64,000 bases of DNA from an uncultured Clostridia bacterium (GCA_948471525.1 CAOKSY010000005.1:1-64000); one strand, 5' to 3'. Counted from the stretch's first letter, positions 16,041 to 25,576 are shown. Notes: a model not told the origin generated them from the letters alone. Numbers and translations: made by a program.

Positions 16041-18644
16041 ATGGCAAACACTCAGGTCGTAAACGACGAGCAAACCCTTTTGGCAAAACTCGATGAAGTG
16101 AGAAAGGCGCAGGCTATCTACGCTACTTACACTCAAGAGCAGGTCGACAAGATATTTTTTGCGGCGGCTATGGCTGCCAATAAGGAGAGAATTCCTCTCG
16201 CAAAAATGGCTGTCGAAGAGACGGGCATGGGCATCGTCGAAGACAAGGTAATCAAAAACCATTATGCGTCCGAGTATATCTACAATACTTATAAAGACGT
16301 AAAGACTTGCGGAGTCGTCGAGAGAGACGAAGCTTTCGGTATCACCAAGATAGCCGAGCCTATCGGCGTAATCGCGGCTGTCATTCCGACTACCAATCCC
16401 ACATCTACGGCTATATTCAAATCGTTGCTCGCATTGAAGACGCGCAACGGACTTATCTTCTCGCCGCACCCCAGAGCAAAGAAGAGCACGATCGCGGCTG
16501 CGAAAGTAGTGCTTGACGCTGCGGTCAAGGCGGGCGCGCCCGAGGGCATTATAGGTTGGATAGACGAGCCGTCCGTTCCTCTCTCCGGTATGATAATGAA
16601 AGAGGCGGATATAATTCTCGCGACAGGCGGACCGGGTATGGTCAAGGCGGCTTATTCTTCGGGAAAACCCGCTGTCGGAGTAGGCGCGGGCAATACTCCC
16701 GCTATCGTTGACGACAGCGCTGATATAAAGATGGCGGCGTCTTCGATACTTCACTCCAAGACGTTCGACAACGGTATGATATGCGCGTCCGAGCAGTCTG
16801 CCATCGTACTTGAAAAAGTATACGACGAATTTAAGGCTGAGATGACGTACAGAGGCGCTTACTTCCTCGATTCCAAACAGACAGAGAAAGTCAGGAAGAC
16901 GATTTTGATCAACGGAGCGCTCAATGCAAAGATTGTAGGTCAGCCTGCTCACGTGATTGCAAAGATGGCGGGATTTGAAGTTCCCGAGACGGCGAAAGTG
17001 CTCATCGGAGAAGTTAAAAGCGTAGAGTTGAGCGAAGAATTCGCTCACGAAAAACTTTCGCCCGTACTCGCTATGTACAAGGCAAAAGATTTCGGAGATG
17101 CTCTTGATAAGGCCAGCAAACTCATAGACGACGGCGGTCTGGGACATACCTCTTCGCTGTATATCAATACCGAGACGGGAAAAGAAAAGATAGAGAAATT
17201 TTCACAGAGAATGCGCACCTGCCGTATCCTCATCAATACTCCCTCTTCGCAGGGCGGTATCGGCGATCTTTACAACTTCAAGCTCGCTCCCTCCCTTACG
17301 CTCGGTTGCGGAAGCTGGGGCGGCAACAGCGTAAGCGAAAACGTAGGTGTAAAACATCTTATCAATATAAAGACGGTAGCAGAAAGGAGAGAGAATATGT
17401 TGTGGTTCAGAGCGCCTGAAAAGGTATATTTCAAAAAAGGTTGTCTCGGCGTGGCTTTGAGAGAACTCAAGGACGTTATGGGCAAGAAAAAGGCGTTTAT
17501 CGTCACCGACGGCTTCCTCTATCAGAGCGGTTTCACCAAGGCTATCACGGATAGACTTGACGAGATGAATATCAGACACACGACCTTCTTCAACGTTGCT
17601 CCCGATCCTACGCTCGGCTGCGCGATAGAAGGCGCAAAGGCTATGAAGGAATTCGAGCCGGACGTAATAATCGCGGTAGGCGGCGGTTCCGCAATGGACG
17701 CAGGTAAGATAATGTGGGTGCTTTACGAGCATCCGGAAATCGACTTCCAAGATCTCGCTATGAGATTTATGGATATCAGAAAGAGAGTATATACTTTCCC
17801 GCATATGGGAGATAAGGCTACTTTCATCGCCGTTGCCACAACTGCCGGTACCGGTTCGGAAGTTACACCTTTTGCGGTCATTACAGACGAGAAGAGCGGC
17901 ACCAAATATCCTCTCGCGGATTACGAACTTCTTCCCGACGTCGCTATCGTCGACGCAGATCTCATGATGAATATCCCCAAGGGATTGACTGCGGCTTCGG
18001 GCGTAGACGCATTGACTCACGCTTTGGAGGCTATCGCGTCCATTATGGCTACCGATTTCACCAACGGTATCGCAAAAGAAGCCGTTCAGTTGATATTCAA
18101 GTACCTGCCCAGAGCATATGAACTCGGCGCGCACGACGCAGAGGCGAGAGAGGAAATGGCGCACGCTTCCTGTATGGCAGGTATGGCTTTCGCCAATGCT
18201 TTCCTCGGCGTATGTCACTCGATGGCTCATAAACTCGGATCTTATCATCACTTGCCGCACGGCGTTGCCAACGCTTTGATGATCGACGAAGTCATCAGAT
18301 TCAACTGCGTAGAAGATCCCGTAAAGATGGGTACTTTCCCGCAGTACAAATATCCTCAGGCAATGAAGAGATATGCGGACGTGGCTACTATGCTCGGACT
18401 CAAAGGTAAGACGGATATGGATAAGATCGAAGCGCTTATCGCCGAGATCGACAAACTCAAGAAAGCCGTCGGCATAAAGGATACGATCAAGGACTACGGT
18501 ATAGACGAAGAGACGTTCAAGACTACTCTCGATCAGATGGTGGAGGACGCGTTCGACGACCAGTGTACAGGCGCTAATCCGAGATATCCGCTTATGAAAG
18601 AGATCAAGCAGATGTATCTCAACGCTTATTACGGCAAGAACTGA
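16041..18644 (+). CDS. adhE: Bifunctional acetaldehyde-CoA/alcohol dehydrogenase AdhE
   Basis: Reduces acetyl-CoA to acetaldehyde and then ethanol, using two NADH. Cytoplasmic, 867 residues, the normal AdhE length, able to form spirosomes. The N-terminal aldehyde dehydrogenase half has the catalytic Cys248 in NGMICASEQS. A linker leads to the iron-dependent alcohol dehydrogenase half with GGGSAMDAGK (NAD binding) and the metal-binding His residues in FLGVCHSMAHKLG and LPHGVANALM. Start: ATG 16041 (MANTQ) has purine-rich sequence upstream; ATG 16029 would overlap its own binding site. The long leader holds the promoter and Rex-like boxes. PflB upstream supplies its acetyl-CoA. Confidence 0.96.
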   Translation: MANTQVVNDEQTLLAKLDEVRKAQAIYATYTQEQVDKIFFAAAMAANKERIPLAKMAVEETGMGIVEDKVIKNHYASEYIYNTYKDVKTCGVVERDEAFGITKIAEPIGVIAAVIPTTNPTSTAIFKSLLALKTRNGLIFSPHPRAKKSTIAAAKVVLDAAVKAGAPEGIIGWIDEPSVPLSGMIMKEADIILATGGPGMVKAAYSSGKPAVGVGAGNTPAIVDDSADIKMAASSILHSKTFDNGMICASEQSAIVLEKVYDEFKAEMTYRGAYFLDSKQTEKVRKTILINGALNAKIVGQPAHVIAKMAGFEVPETAKVLIGEVKSVELSEEFAHEKLSPVLAMYKAKDFGDALDKASKLIDDGGLGHTSSLYINTETGKEKIEKFSQRMRTCRILINTPSSQGGIGDLYNFKLAPSLTLGCGSWGGNSVSENVGVKHLINIKTVAERRENMLWFRAPEKVYFKKGCLGVALRELKDVMGKKKAFIVTDGFLYQSGFTKAITDRLDEMNIRHTTFFNVAPDPTLGCAIEGAKAMKEFEPDVIIAVGGGSAMDAGKIMWVLYEHPEIDFQDLAMRFMDIRKRVYTFPHMGDKATFIAVATTAGTGSEVTPFAVITDEKSGTKYPLADYELLPDVAIVDADLMMNIPKGLTAASGVDALTHALEAIASIMATDFTNGIAKEAVQLIFKYLPRAYELGAHDAEAREEMAHASCMAGMAFANAFLGVCHSMAHKLGSYHHLPHGVANALMIDEVIRFNCVEDPVKMGTFPQYKYPQAMKRYADVATMLGLKGKTDMDKIEALIAEIDKLKKAVGIKDTIKDYGIDEETFKTTLDQMVEDAFDDQCTGANPRYPLMKEIKQMYLNAYYGKN

Positions 18645-18670
18645 ATTTAAGCCGTTATAGAGAAATTTTA

Positions 18671-18696
18671 GAGAGCGAGTTTATCTTGCTCTCTTT
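18671..18696 (+). terminator. Terminator after adhE
   Basis: GAGAGCGAG (18671-18679) pairs with CTTGCTCTC (18685-18693), with one G-T pair and a 5-nt loop, then TTTG. Confidence 0.65.
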
Positions 18697-18724
18697 GTAA
18701 TTTATATGACGGTTGGGGTATAAT

Positions 18725-18752
18725 AAAAGCGCCTTTATGTAAAGACGCTTTG
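18725..18752 (-). terminator. Terminator of the malic enzyme gene
   Basis: AAAGCG...CTTTA pairs with TAAAG...CGCTTT. On the minus strand the hairpin is followed by TTTTATTA, so it ends the gene at 18780-19949. Confidence 0.7.
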
Positions 18753-18779
18753 TAAATTTATGCAATATGTCGGTCGCAA

Positions 18780-19949
18780 TTAGATCCTTGCGGCGCCTGA
18801 TTTTTTCGCCGCTTCGGCTACCGCTTTTGCCACCGTCGAGCCTATGCGTTTGTCAAAAGCCATGGGAAGTATATAATCGGCGTTGAGTTCCTCGTCGCTT
18901 ACGAGACTTGCAATTTCTTTCGCCGCCGCAGTTTTCATCTCCTCGTTTATCTCTTTGGCTCTTACGTCGAGTGCGCCGCGGAAAATTCCGGGGAAGGCAA
19001 GCACGTTGTTGATCTGGTTGGGGAAGTCGCTTCTGCCTGTGCCGACTACCGCCGCGCCGGCTTTTTTGGCGAGGTCGGGCATTATTTCCGGCACGGGATT
19101 TGCCATTGCCATCACTATAGCGTCTTTTGCCATAGAACTTATCATCTCCTCGGATACTATTCCCGGAGCGGAAACTCCGATCAGTATATCCGCGCCTTTC
19201 ATCGCGTCGGCGAGAGATCCCGTTCTGTTTGTCTTATTGGTTATTTGCGCAAGTTCTTCGTTGCCCTTGGGTTCGTTGACGCCCTTGCAGATTATACCTT
19301 TTCTGTTGCAGACGAGTATATCTTTTACGCCCAATTTCAAGAGAAGTTTTGCGATAGCGGTACCCGCCGCTCCTGCTCCGCTGAACGTAACAACTACGTC
19401 TTCCCATTTTTTGCCTACCAATTTAAGAGCGTTGATAAGCGCCGCGGCAGTCACTACCGCCGTGCCGTGCTGATCGTCGTGGAATACGGGGATATCAGTG
19501 CGTTCCTTCAATTTTTTCTCGATTTCAAAACAGCGCGGAGCGGAGATGTCTTCCAGATTTATTCCGCCGAAGCTACCTGCTATCATAGCCACGGTATTTA
19601 CTATCTCGTCTACGTCTTTGGATCTTATGCAAAGAGGGAAAGCGTCGACGTTGCCGAATTCTTTGAAAAGCACGCATTTGCCTTCCATTACGGGCATTCC
19701 GGCTTCGGGACCGATATCTCCCAGTCCGAGCACCGCGGTTCCGTCTGTGACTACTGCGACGGTGTTCCATCTTCTCGTCAATTCGTAAGATTTGTCTATA
19801 TCCTGCTGTATCTCGAGACACGCTTGCGCGACTCCGGGGGTGTAGGCGAGCGACAGATCTTCTTTATTTTCTACTTTGGCGCGGGATACGACCTCTATCT
19901 TTCCCTGCCATTCGTAGTGCTTTTTAAGCGATTCTTTCATATAATCCAT
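18780..19949 (-). CDS. NAD(P)-dependent malic enzyme
   Basis: Oxidative decarboxylation of malate to pyruvate and CO2 with NAD(P); cytoplasmic. At 389 residues it has the short bacterial malic-enzyme form. Motifs: SLAYTPGVAQACLEI (substrate region), AVVTDGTAVLGLGDIGPEAG, metal-binding FHDDQHGTA, and the Rossmann motif TFSGAGAAGTAIAKL. A-NPVPEI near the C-terminus is the conserved Asn region. AAAGGAGA lies 8 bases before ATG 19949. Transcribed against adhE and ended by a hairpin between the two. It would feed pyruvate to PflB. NAD against NADP preference cannot be read with confidence. Confidence 0.93.
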   Translation of the reverse strand: MDYMKESLKKHYEWQGKIEVVSRAKVENKEDLSLAYTPGVAQACLEIQQDIDKSYELTRRWNTVAVVTDGTAVLGLGDIGPEAGMPVMEGKCVLFKEFGNVDAFPLCIRSKDVDEIVNTVAMIAGSFGGINLEDISAPRCFEIEKKLKERTDIPVFHDDQHGTAVVTAAALINALKLVGKKWEDVVVTFSGAGAAGTAIAKLLLKLGVKDILVCNRKGIICKGVNEPKGNEELAQITNKTNRTGSLADAMKGADILIGVSAPGIVSEEMISSMAKDAIVMAMANPVPEIMPDLAKKAGAAVVGTGRSDFPNQINNVLAFPGIFRGALDVRAKEINEEMKTAAAKEIASLVSDEELNADYILPMAFDKRIGSTVAKAVAEAAKKSGAARI

Positions 19950-20067
19950 AAGTTTTTCTCCTTTGGCTGATATTCTATCGGTATTATTTTAACACATTCC
20001 GACGACTTTGAAAAACAAATGACGGCAAAATTTGCTTATTATTTATTTTTAATATCCGACTATTGTA

Positions 20068-20096
20068 TTGACTTTTTTTATATTAATATGTACAAT
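20068..20096 (+). promoter_or_regulatory. Promoter of the TrpXYZ-like importer operon
   Basis: TTGACT (20068-20073), 17 bases, TACAAT (20091-20096). I looked for a T-box leader, which often precedes this family, and saw no TGGNACCGCG element. Confidence 0.6.
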
Positions 20097-20140
20097 ATTA
20101 AATATAAGACGTATTAGTTTTATATGATTAAGGAGATTTT

Positions 20141-21205
20141 ATGAAAAAAAGATTGACGGTTTTGGTGTTGATAGCAGTAGTGCTGATCGTTTCTGTGACC
20201 GCGTTTGCAGGTTGTAATAAAAAGGCTGATTACGTAATTGCGGTTTTGGACGATTATCCTCATTTTGCTACCACTATGGCGCATAAAGGTTTTATCAATA
20301 AACTCGACGCTTTGATGGAAGAAGCGGGCAAGACTGTAAGCTATAAATATTCCAAATCGTACGCTATAGAATCTATCCCGGAAGATAAAGATAAAGTTAA
20401 GTCTCCAGAAGAGGTTAAGGCTGCAAAAGAAGCCGAAAACGTCAAAAAATATGTGGATAAGAACGTAAATATGTTCCTTGCACTCTCCAAGAGTTCGGCT
20501 CAGGCGATAGAGGCTGGCGCAGGCGAGATCCCGTCGATATACACTTCAGTGGGTATTGTCGCTCAAGGACTTACCGCCGACGATATCAAAGTGCAGGTAG
20601 AGAGACAGGTCGACGTGATGCAGATGATCGCGCCCGGATCTCAAAAATTCGGTATCATTTATTTTGACGAAAATTTTGAGGAAGGAAAGATCAATTCTAT
20701 AGGATATACAAACGCTAAATTGCAGGCGGATACCGCAAAGAGCATAATGGAAGCGCGCGGCATCGAAGTGCAAGTGGCGACATATCAGAAAGACAAAGAA
20801 GGCAAGAGAACCGAAGATAATCTCATCAAAGATAAACTTGAAGAGTTTAAGGCAAACGGAGTAGGTTGCGTATTTATTCCCGTAGATAATAATATCGCCA
20901 ACGTAGCTCTTTCGGCAAAAGTATACAGCAAGAGCAATGCGGAGACCAAACTTCCTATAGTATGCGGCGACGTGAATATGAATTCCAATTGCGGAGTAGC
21001 GACTTACGGCGTAGATTACTATGCTATGGGAGAGCGCGCTGCCGAGATAGCTTTCGATATTCTCGTCAACGGCAACAAGAGAGACGGAATGGTGACGCTC
21101 GATACCGATTTTTCAAAGGGTATCTATGCCGTCAACTATAAGGCGGCAAAGGCTTGGGATGTGACTATTCCCGCCGAACTGGAGACGCTTATCACTTTGC
21201 AGTAA
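20141..21205 (+). CDS. ABC transporter binding lipoprotein, ABC_sub_bind family (first copy)
   Basis: A periplasmic-type receptor anchored as lipoprotein, 354 residues; lipobox A-F-A-G-C. It belongs to the ABC_sub_bind (TrpX-like) family, recognised by KFGIIYFDE, the DNNIANVAL region and CGVATYGVDYYAMGERAAEIAFDIL. Compared with the next gene it has a longer, charged, Lys/Glu-rich insert (about residues 75-110) and a diverged ligand-pocket segment (FLALSKSSAQAIEAG). Family members bind aromatic amino acids in some Gram-positives, but the ligand here is open. First gene of a four-gene importer operon. Confidence 0.87.
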   Translation: MKKRLTVLVLIAVVLIVSVTAFAGCNKKADYVIAVLDDYPHFATTMAHKGFINKLDALMEEAGKTVSYKYSKSYAIESIPEDKDKVKSPEEVKAAKEAENVKKYVDKNVNMFLALSKSSAQAIEAGAGEIPSIYTSVGIVAQGLTADDIKVQVERQVDVMQMIAPGSQKFGIIYFDENFEEGKINSIGYTNAKLQADTAKSIMEARGIEVQVATYQKDKEGKRTEDNLIKDKLEEFKANGVGCVFIPVDNNIANVALSAKVYSKSNAETKLPIVCGDVNMNSNCGVATYGVDYYAMGERAAEIAFDILVNGNKRDGMVTLDTDFSKGIYAVNYKAAKAWDVTIPAELETLITLQ

Positions 21206-21271
21206 TAAAATTAAGTATGCGGATAGCGTATGTATGCGTTGTCCGCGTATTCTATATATCCCTGAGGGATA

Positions 21272-21294
21272 ATTGCGGAATTTATTTCCGCAAA
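21272..21294 (+). other. Intercistronic hairpin before the second binding protein
   Basis: TTGCGGAA (21273-21280) and TTCCGCAA (21286-21293) form a perfect 8-bp stem that ends right before the AAAGGAGA ribosome binding site. No T run follows, so it is not a terminator. It may stabilise the mRNA or tune translation. A second stem-loop precedes it (about 21218-21252). Confidence 0.5.
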
Positions 21295-21305
21295 AGGAGA
21301 AAAAT

Positions 21306-22286
21306 ATGAAGAAATTTATCGTTTTAATTGCAATAGCGGTTTTGGCTGTATGTTCCGTAGCGGCTTTTGCAGGTTGCGGAGCGCAAGCCGATTACAATGT
21401 CGGAATAATGCAATGGGTATCCCATCCCGCGCTGGATCAGTCGGCAAAGGGCTTTAAAGAAAGATTGGAGACGCTTATATTCGAACAGGGTAAGACCGTA
21501 AAATTCAATACTAAAAACGCGGCGGGCGACGGCGGCAATGCAAGTTCCGCGTCAGGCGTGTTGGTGGCAAAAAACGTGGATATGATCTTTGCGATCGCTA
21601 CTCCCGCCGTTCAGGCAGTTTCTGCGGCGACCTCGGATATCCCCATAGTATTTACGGCAGTCACGTCGGCTAAATCCGCAGGATTGGATAAGGCGACCAA
21701 CGTCACGGGCGCGACCGACCTCAACGACGTAGAAAAGCAGGTTGAATTGATGTATAAATTGAAGCCCGACGCAAAGAAGTTCGGAATTTTGTATACGACC
21801 AGCGAGGATAATTCTACTCTTCAGAAAGATATGGCGATCGCCGCGATGAAAGCAAGAGGTATGTCCGACGCAAATATAGTGACCAAAGGTATCAGCGAGT
21901 CAAGTAATATCGAAAGCGCCTTTGTATATTTTAAGAAAGAAAACGTCGACTGTATTTACATACCTACCGACAATATGCTCGCGGATAATGCAGATACCGT
22001 GCACGCAGTCAATAAGAATACGGGAGCGAATATACCTATTGTATGCGGTGAGACCGGAATGAGCGAGAAGTGCGGCGTTGCTACGTACGGGGTGGATTAT
22101 TATAATCTTGGAGTACAAGCGGCGGAAATGGCTTTTGAAATTCTCGTCAACGGCAAGAAGCCGTCCGAAATCGCAGTAAAAGATCCCGTCGTGACTGATG
22201 CAGATTTCAGCTATAACGAAAAAGTGGCTCAGGCGATAGGCTTTACTATTCCCGACGAAGTCAAGAATATCGGAAAAAACGCTTAA
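21306..22286 (+). CDS. ABC transporter binding lipoprotein, ABC_sub_bind family (second copy)
   Basis: A paralogue of the gene before it, 326 residues; lipobox A-F-A-G-C. It carries the typical family features: NVDMIFAIATPAVQAV, IPIVFTAVT, KFGILYTTSEDNS, VDCIYIPTDN and CGVATYGVDYYNLGVQAAEM. Start at ATG 21306, with AAAAGGAG 6 bases upstream, in preference to an in-frame codon inside the hairpin. Two receptors feeding one permease-ATPase pair suggests two ligands or two affinities. It is followed by a hairpin and then the permease. Confidence 0.88.
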   Translation: MKKFIVLIAIAVLAVCSVAAFAGCGAQADYNVGIMQWVSHPALDQSAKGFKERLETLIFEQGKTVKFNTKNAAGDGGNASSASGVLVAKNVDMIFAIATPAVQAVSAATSDIPIVFTAVTSAKSAGLDKATNVTGATDLNDVEKQVELMYKLKPDAKKFGILYTTSEDNSTLQKDMAIAAMKARGMSDANIVTKGISESSNIESAFVYFKKENVDCIYIPTDNMLADNADTVHAVNKNTGANIPIVCGETGMSEKCGVATYGVDYYNLGVQAAEMAFEILVNGKKPSEIAVKDPVVTDADFSYNEKVAQAIGFTIPDEVKNIGKNA

Positions 22287-22306
22287 AATTTAATATAAAA
22301 TATATG

Positions 22307-22329
22307 CAAGGTCGGCTTTGCCGACCTTG
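22307..22329 (+). other. Hairpin between binding protein and permease
   Basis: CAAGGTCGG (22307-22315), loop CTTTG, CCGACCTTG (22321-22329): a perfect 9-bp stem without a T run. It is likely an mRNA-stability or attenuation element that keeps binding-protein mRNA more abundant than permease mRNA. Confidence 0.55.
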
Positions 22330-22380
22330 TCCGACGGTTAAAATATAATTTTGCCGTCGAACGAAACTCAGGAGAAATAA

Positions 22381-23472
22381 ATGTCAATTTTAACTACGTT
22401 TCTTACAGGAAGCAATCAGGGACTCTTGTGGGCGGTAATGGCGATCGGGGTATACATATCCTATAGATTACTCGATTTTGCCGATTTGACCGTCGACGGA
22501 AGTTTTGCTACAGGCGGATCCACGGCGGCAATCATAGTTACGTCGGCGTCCGAATATATAGGAGAAAGCGCGTCGCGCGGTATGTTTATAGCGATAGTCG
22601 CGTTGCTTGCGGCAGTGGTGGCAGGCGGATTTGCGGGATTGATAACGGGTCTTTTGAATACAAAACTCAAAATCGCTCCCATTCTTTCCGGTATAATCAC
22701 AATGACGGGCTTGTATTCTGTAAATATGTTTATAATGGGAATCGGTACGGGATCTCTTAAAAGTAATTTGGGAATGGGTTCCGCCGGTACGCTTTTTACT
22801 TTTGCAAGAAAAATAATGCCGATATCTTTGAATTGGATCGTAGCAATCGTTGCGATAATTGTCGTTGCGATAGTTATGGCGTTGCTGTATTGGTTTTGCG
22901 GTACGGAAATCGGTAGCGCTATGCGCGCGACCGGCAACAACGAGAAGATGGCAAAGGCGCAGGGTATCAATACTCAAAATTCCAAAATTCTCGGTCTGGT
23001 GCTATCAAATGCGTTGGTAGGTTTATCGGGTGCGCTTGTGGCATTCCAACAGAGCAATGCGTCTGTCACTATGGGCGTAGGCGCTATAGTTGCGGGGCTT
23101 GCGGCGATAATCATCGGAGAAAGCATCATACCCGACAAATTCCCGTTCTGGGCGAGACTTCTCAGTTTGGCAATCGGCAGTATAATATACAGAGTAATTA
23201 TAGCATATATTTACTGGTCTGATATCGATGCGGAATACGTTAAATTAGTTACGGCGGTATTGGTAGTGCTTGCGCTTTGCATTCCTCTTATCAAGGATAA
23301 AATCAGGCTTGCAAATATTAAAAACGGCAAAACCGGAAATAAAAAATCTGATCAAGCCGATTTGACTGAAGACGGCGTAGGCGGAGAAGAGACGGGCGCT
23401 GTTCAAGAAACAAACGCGGAATCGGAAAGCGCGATGAAAGATGAAACGTCCGAGGAGGTGCGCAATGCTTGA
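22381..23472 (+). CDS. ABC transporter permease (TrpY-like, BPD_transp_2 family)
   Basis: Membrane subunit of the importer, 363 residues with about eight to nine helices. Family marks: YRLLDFADLTVDGSFATGG, NTKLKIAPILSGIITMTGLYS, and GSAMRATGNNEKMAKAQGI, the cytoplasmic coupling loop. The last 65 residues form an acidic, unstructured tail (rich in Glu, Thr, Ala), which is unusual for the family. ATG 22381 follows AGGAGA. The 3' end overlaps the ATPase gene by 8 bases. Confidence 0.9.
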   Translation: MSILTTFLTGSNQGLLWAVMAIGVYISYRLLDFADLTVDGSFATGGSTAAIIVTSASEYIGESASRGMFIAIVALLAAVVAGGFAGLITGLLNTKLKIAPILSGIITMTGLYSVNMFIMGIGTGSLKSNLGMGSAGTLFTFARKIMPISLNWIVAIVAIIVVAIVMALLYWFCGTEIGSAMRATGNNEKMAKAQGINTQNSKILGLVLSNALVGLSGALVAFQQSNASVTMGVGAIVAGLAAIIIGESIIPDKFPFWARLLSLAIGSIIYRVIIAYIYWSDIDAEYVKLVTAVLVVLALCIPLIKDKIRLANIKNGKTGNKKSDQADLTEDGVGGEETGAVQETNAESESAMKDETSEEVRNA

Positions 23473-24259
23473 ACTCAGCGGAATTAATAAGACTTTTAAT
23501 ATAGGCACGGTAAACGAGAAAAAGGCGCTTACCGATATCGATCTGATAGTAGAAGAAGGCGATTTTATCACTGTCATCGGCGGAAACGGAGCGGGAAAAT
23601 CAACTTTGCTCAATATTATTGCAGGTGCATTTTCTCCCGAGCAGGGCAAGATAACCATTGACGGCGTCGACGTCACCAAAATGCCCGAATACAAAAGAGC
23701 GGCTATGGTGGGCAGAGTTTTCCAAGATCCTATGGTCGGTACTGCGGGCAATATGAATATAGAGGAAAATCTTGCTCTTGCCAACAGGCGCGGCAAGATG
23801 CGCGGTCTGGGCTGGAACGTCAAAAAGGAAGAGCGAATGTTTTTCAAAGAAAAACTCATGATGTTGGCTCTCGATCTTGAATCTAGAATGACGACCAAAG
23901 TAGGACTTCTTTCGGGCGGACAGAGACAGGCTATAACGCTGCTTATGGCTACGCTCAAAAAGCCGAAAGTTCTGCTTCTCGACGAGCATACGGCGGCTCT
24001 CGATCCAAAGACGGCAAGCAAAGTGCTTACGATTACCGAAGAGTTGACTTCCAAGGACAATATCACTACGATAATGATCACGCACAATATGAAAGACGCT
24101 ATAAAATACGGAAACAGACTTATCATGATGATGGGCGGCAAAATTATTTACGACGTCAAGGGCGAAGAGAAGATGAATCTTACGGTGCAGGATCTTCTCG
24201 ATAAATTCGAGCAGAACAGCGACGGAGAATTTGCAAACGACAGAATGCTTTTGAGCTGA
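23465..24259 (+). CDS. ABC transporter ATPase (TrpZ-like)
   Basis: The nucleotide-binding subunit of the same importer, 264 residues. Walker A GGNGAGKST (about 38-46), Q-loop VGRVFQDPMVG, signature LLSGGQRQA, Walker B VLLLDEHTAALDP and H-loop His in MITHNM. The His in place of the usual Pro after the catalytic Glu (LLLDEHTAA) is common in this subfamily. Start at ATG 23465, where GAGGAGGTG lies directly upstream inside the permease gene. Confidence 0.92.
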   Translation: MLELSGINKTFNIGTVNEKKALTDIDLIVEEGDFITVIGGNGAGKSTLLNIIAGAFSPEQGKITIDGVDVTKMPEYKRAAMVGRVFQDPMVGTAGNMNIEENLALANRRGKMRGLGWNVKKEERMFFKEKLMMLALDLESRMTTKVGLLSGGQRQAITLLMATLKKPKVLLLDEHTAALDPKTASKVLTITEELTSKDNITTIMITHNMKDAIKYGNRLIMMMGGKIIYDVKGEEKMNLTVQDLLDKFEQNSDGEFANDRMLLS

Positions 24260-24282
24260 ACGGTTTTTACCAAGTAAGAAAG

Positions 24283-24305
24283 GTCCGACGGAAGTCGGAC
24301 TTTTT
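24283..24305 (+). terminator. Terminator of the importer operon
   Basis: GTCCGAC (24283-24289), loop GGAA, GTCGGAC (24294-24300), then TTTTT: a textbook intrinsic terminator. Confidence 0.9.
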
Positions 24306-24490
24306 GTATATATAGAGTTTTAAAATATGCCGAGCGTTTAGGTCGAAGTATATGCAATAATTAGGCAAAAGCGTATAAAAGTTTAAAATTTATGGACGAT
24401 ACGGTTATTTATTAAAATATAATATAAAAATTGGAATCAGAGAAAAATATGTTATAAATATTTTTGATATTATATAAATTATATTTGTTA

Positions 24491-24511
24491 AAGATGTATT
24501 AAATACATCTT
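24491..24511 (+). promoter_or_regulatory. Perfect 10-bp palindrome upstream of the AraC gene
   Basis: AAGATGTATT and AATACATCTT flank a single A. It lies about 80 bases before the AraC promoter in an otherwise featureless A+T-rich gap (24306-24572). It could be an operator. On the minus strand it is followed by a T-rich tract but no gene needs ending there. Confidence 0.45.
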
Positions 24512-24572
24512 AAAAAAGCCCAAAATATCATAAAAACGCACCTATTTTGTCATATTTTATCCCAAAAGCATT

Positions 24573-24601
24573 GCCATTTATAAAAAATAATGATATTATT
24601 G
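24573..24601 (+). promoter_or_regulatory. Promoter of the AraC-family gene
   Basis: TTGCCA (24573-24578), 17 bases, TATTAT (24596-24601). Confidence 0.6.
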
Positions 24602-24646
24602 AATATGTAACTAAAAGCGCGAAGCGCGCCTTACGGAGAGTGTGAT

Positions 24647-25456
24647 ATGGCGGAGTTTTTTATAAATTTTACGAGGTATATCGACGAAGAATCGCCTGTG
24701 AAAATCAGGATGATAGGTGAGACTCAGCAAGAAGACAGCGTCAATGAAGAACGTAAAAATTCAGATATTATGGCGCTGGAATATATCATTTCCGGAGAAG
24801 GAATACTGGAGATCGACGGCAAGACTTATTATCCCAAGGTCGGCGACGTATTCTTTTTGAAAAAGGGCAGCGACCACAGATATTCTTCGAGTAAGAAAAA
24901 CGGATGGCATAAGATTTGGGTTGTCTTCGAAGGCAAACTTATGGAGGAGATAGTAGATCTCTATCTTCCCAAAGATACCTATCTCTTCTCAAATTGCTAT
25001 GTCGGCAATTATTTTCAGGATATTCTGTATTATCTCAAGAATTTTAAAAATAATTATCAAAAACTCACCGACGGCGTGTCCATAAAGCTGTTTGAAATTT
25101 TTACCGCTATAAGGAGCAACTCGTCTACCGTCAAGAAAGCAAGTCTTGCTATGCAGATCAAAGACACGTTGGATATGATGGTCGAGAGCGAACTTTCGTT
25201 GGAAAGTCTGAGCGCTCAGTTCGGCTATACCAAAAATCATATCATACATATTTTTAAAAAGGCTTTCGGAGTTACGCCGTACAATTATTTTCTAGAGAGA
25301 AAGATCGAGTACGCCAAAGTTTATCTCGACAACTGTTCTCTCTCGATAGCGGATATCGCCGCAAAACTTTCTTTCAGCGATCAACAGTATTTTTCCATCT
25401 GTTTCAAAAAGATAGTCGGTATTCCGCCTATCGTATATCGCAACAAGAAATTTTGA
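24647..25456 (+). CDS. AraC-family transcriptional regulator with cupin sensor
   Basis: A cytoplasmic regulator of 269 residues. N-terminal cupin-like domain (about 35-110): YIISGEGILEIDGKTYYPKVGDVFFLKKG, given here as the region near residues 46-75, then HRYSS. C-terminal double helix-turn-helix (about 165-269): SLESLSAQFGYTKNHIIHIF and SIADIAAKLSFSDQQYFSICF, the AraC signature. Family members of this build sense sugars or glycosides and act on a neighbouring gene; here the next gene is a tRNA synthetase, so the target is not obvious. GGAGAG precedes the ATG. Confidence 0.87.
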   Translation: MAEFFINFTRYIDEESPVKIRMIGETQQEDSVNEERKNSDIMALEYIISGEGILEIDGKTYYPKVGDVFFLKKGSDHRYSSSKKNGWHKIWVVFEGKLMEEIVDLYLPKDTYLFSNCYVGNYFQDILYYLKNFKNNYQKLTDGVSIKLFEIFTAIRSNSSTVKKASLAMQIKDTLDMMVESELSLESLSAQFGYTKNHIIHIFKKAFGVTPYNYFLERKIEYAKVYLDNCSLSIADIAAKLSFSDQQYFSICFKKIVGIPPIVYRNKKF

Positions 25457-25576
25457 TTCGTTATCAATTTAACTTCCCGCGGCTTATATTATTTAGTTGA
25501 AAAATTTTTTGCAGTATGCTAAAATAATCAAGTAATAAATTCACGCGTACTTTTTATGTCGCAAAAGAGGTGTCTT

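Noticed and set aside
19980..20140. A possible T-box leader before the TrpX-like operon
   Set aside because: No TGGNACCGCG antiterminator sequence or terminator pair is present; only a promoter and a short leader are seen.
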